Origin: Natronospira proteinivora
GTDB lineage: Bacteria > Pseudomonadota > Gammaproteobacteria > Natronospirales > Natronospiraceae
DNA: 64,000 bases
Direction: 5' to 3'
NCBI RefSeq assembly: GCF_024170465.1
Contig: NZ_JALJYF010000001.1
Span: 806,001 to 870,000, forward strand
Below the pieces are notes generated by a model. That model had not been told where the DNA came from. It did not search any database and saw nothing but the letters and a program-made list of their open reading frames with translations. Shown piece by piece: positions 63,476-64,000 of this stretch (positions are counted from its first letter, which is position 1; each line of letters begins with the position of its first letter). Made by a program: the position numbers and the translations under genes.

Positions 63476-64000
63476 TTAGAGCCATCGTCTCAGCCCCCAG
63501 GCGATGCGGCCCAGGACGCGCCAGAGCAAGCTGGGTTGGCTCAGGTTGCCGCTCTGAATCTTGTCGGATTGCGCCAGGTCGCGCTGGAACTGCGCGTCCA
63601 GTGTCTGGTTGATGGTGTTTCGGGTAGATACCAGGTTGAGTTCCAGGTTGTGGAAGAAGCTGCGGTAATCCAGGTTGGCGGTCCCTACGGTGCCCCAGCG
63701 GCCATCCACGGTGAGTGTTTTGGCGTGCAATACCCGGTTCCGGTATTCAAAAATATGAATGCCTGCGTCCAGCAGCTCGCGATACATGCTTCGGGCCAGG
63801 ACTTGCAGGAGGCGTTGATCGCTCACCGCGGGTAATAGCAATTCGACACGGACACCCCGCCGGGCTGCTTTGATCATGTGTCGGCGCGTGAGCGGGTCCG
63901 GCGCGAAATACGGCGTGGTAATGCGGATATGCTGCTGTGCCTGCGCCATGGCCTCCCGGAAGACGCTCCTGAAGCGACTGCGCTCATGTTGACTTCGATT
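63476..64000 (-). CDS. Phospholipase D-like protein, probably cardiolipin synthase (5' end outside the window)
   Basis: The minus-strand frame is open from the right edge and ends at 63476, so about 174 C-terminal residues are visible; the ATG at 63949 is probably internal. The second HKD motif is present as VLHAKTLTVDGRWGTVGTAN followed by LDYRSF, preceded by ITTPYFAPDPLTRRHMIKAARRGVRVELLLP. This is the usual C-terminal half of cardiolipin synthase A/C, which makes cardiolipin in the membrane. The distal part is missing, so the exact subtype cannot be told. Confidence 0.88.
   Translation of the reverse strand, partial: NRSQHERSRFRSVFREAMAQAQQHIRITTPYFAPDPLTRRHMIKAARRGVRVELLLPAVSDQRLLQVLARSMYRELLDAGIHIFEYRNRVLHAKTLTVDGRWGTVGTANLDYRSFFHNLELNLVSTRNTINQTLDAQFQRDLAQSDKIQSGNLSQPSLLWRVLGRIAWGLRRWL

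Noticed and set aside
1-64000. CRISPR arrays, insertion sequences, prophage or integrase genes
   Set aside because: I saw no regularly spaced repeats, transposase, integrase or phage genes on either strand.

Overview
The window is chromosomal DNA from a GC-rich gammaproteobacterium. Evidence for this is the uvrY-uvrC-pgsA gene order, the System I cytochrome c maturation operon ccmABCDEFGHI, a complete glyoxylate bypass next to NADP-type icd, and HrpA. Many proteins are rich in Asp and Glu, so a salt-adapted member of the Chromatiales/Ectothiorhodospiraceae type is possible, but that placement is inference only. I see no insertion sequence, prophage or CRISPR array. The only accessory-looking patch is a Xre-RES toxin-antitoxin pair near the right end.

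Layout. 0-9.7 kb: 3' part of fumC, a Nudix hydrolase, mazG, a DUF432-like gene, an MscS-type channel, hrpA and a DegV protein, all on the plus strand. 9.7-12 kb: a minus-strand slipin/NfeD membrane protease pair. 12-21.5 kb: a PlpD-type patatin/Omp85 protein, a one-domain asparaginase-like protein, an ATP-grasp protein, an ALDH7-type aldehyde dehydrogenase, a class II DAHP synthase, an RssA-like patatin and a CysB-type LysR regulator. The regulator is divergent from aceB-aceA (21.6-24.6 kb), and icd follows. 26.2-29.9 kb: uvrY, a family 5-like uracil-DNA glycosylase, uvrC and pgsA. 30.0-30.4 kb: tRNA-Gly, tRNA-Cys and tRNA-Leu. 30.5-37.4 kb: the full ccm operon, including a short ccmD of 56 codons. 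37.5-39.4 kb: a DUF6279-like lipoprotein and a MaoC-like protein.

39.4-60.2 kb is dominated by vitamin B12. The nucleotide-loop genes cobT-cobS-cobC-cobU-cbiB-cobD form one overlapping operon. A PAS-GAF-GGDEF-EAL gene follows. Then a cobalamin riboswitch precedes a ten-gene run: btuB, a signal-peptide-bearing CobN-like giant protein, an ExbB/TolQ-like protein, a DUF2149 protein, btuF, btuC, btuD, cbiA/cobB, cobO and cobQ. Together these genes take up corrinoids and carry out amidation, adenosylation, aminopropanol attachment and lower-ligand assembly. No early corrin-ring genes and no CobS/CobT-type AAA+ partners of a classical cobaltochelatase are present.

The most interesting system is this membrane-anchored extracytoplasmic CobN homologue together with a private ExbB-like/ExbD-like motor pair, placed under cobalamin riboswitch control between the outer-membrane receptor and the ABC transporter. 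The arrangement resembles the CobN-like/MotA-like/DUF2149 module of Bacteroidetes haem-uptake (hmu) loci, but here the context is corrinoid. 60.2-64 kb holds a LapA-like protein, an unrecognised large lipoprotein, the Xre-RES pair, and the C-terminal part of a phospholipase D/cardiolipin synthase running off the right edge.
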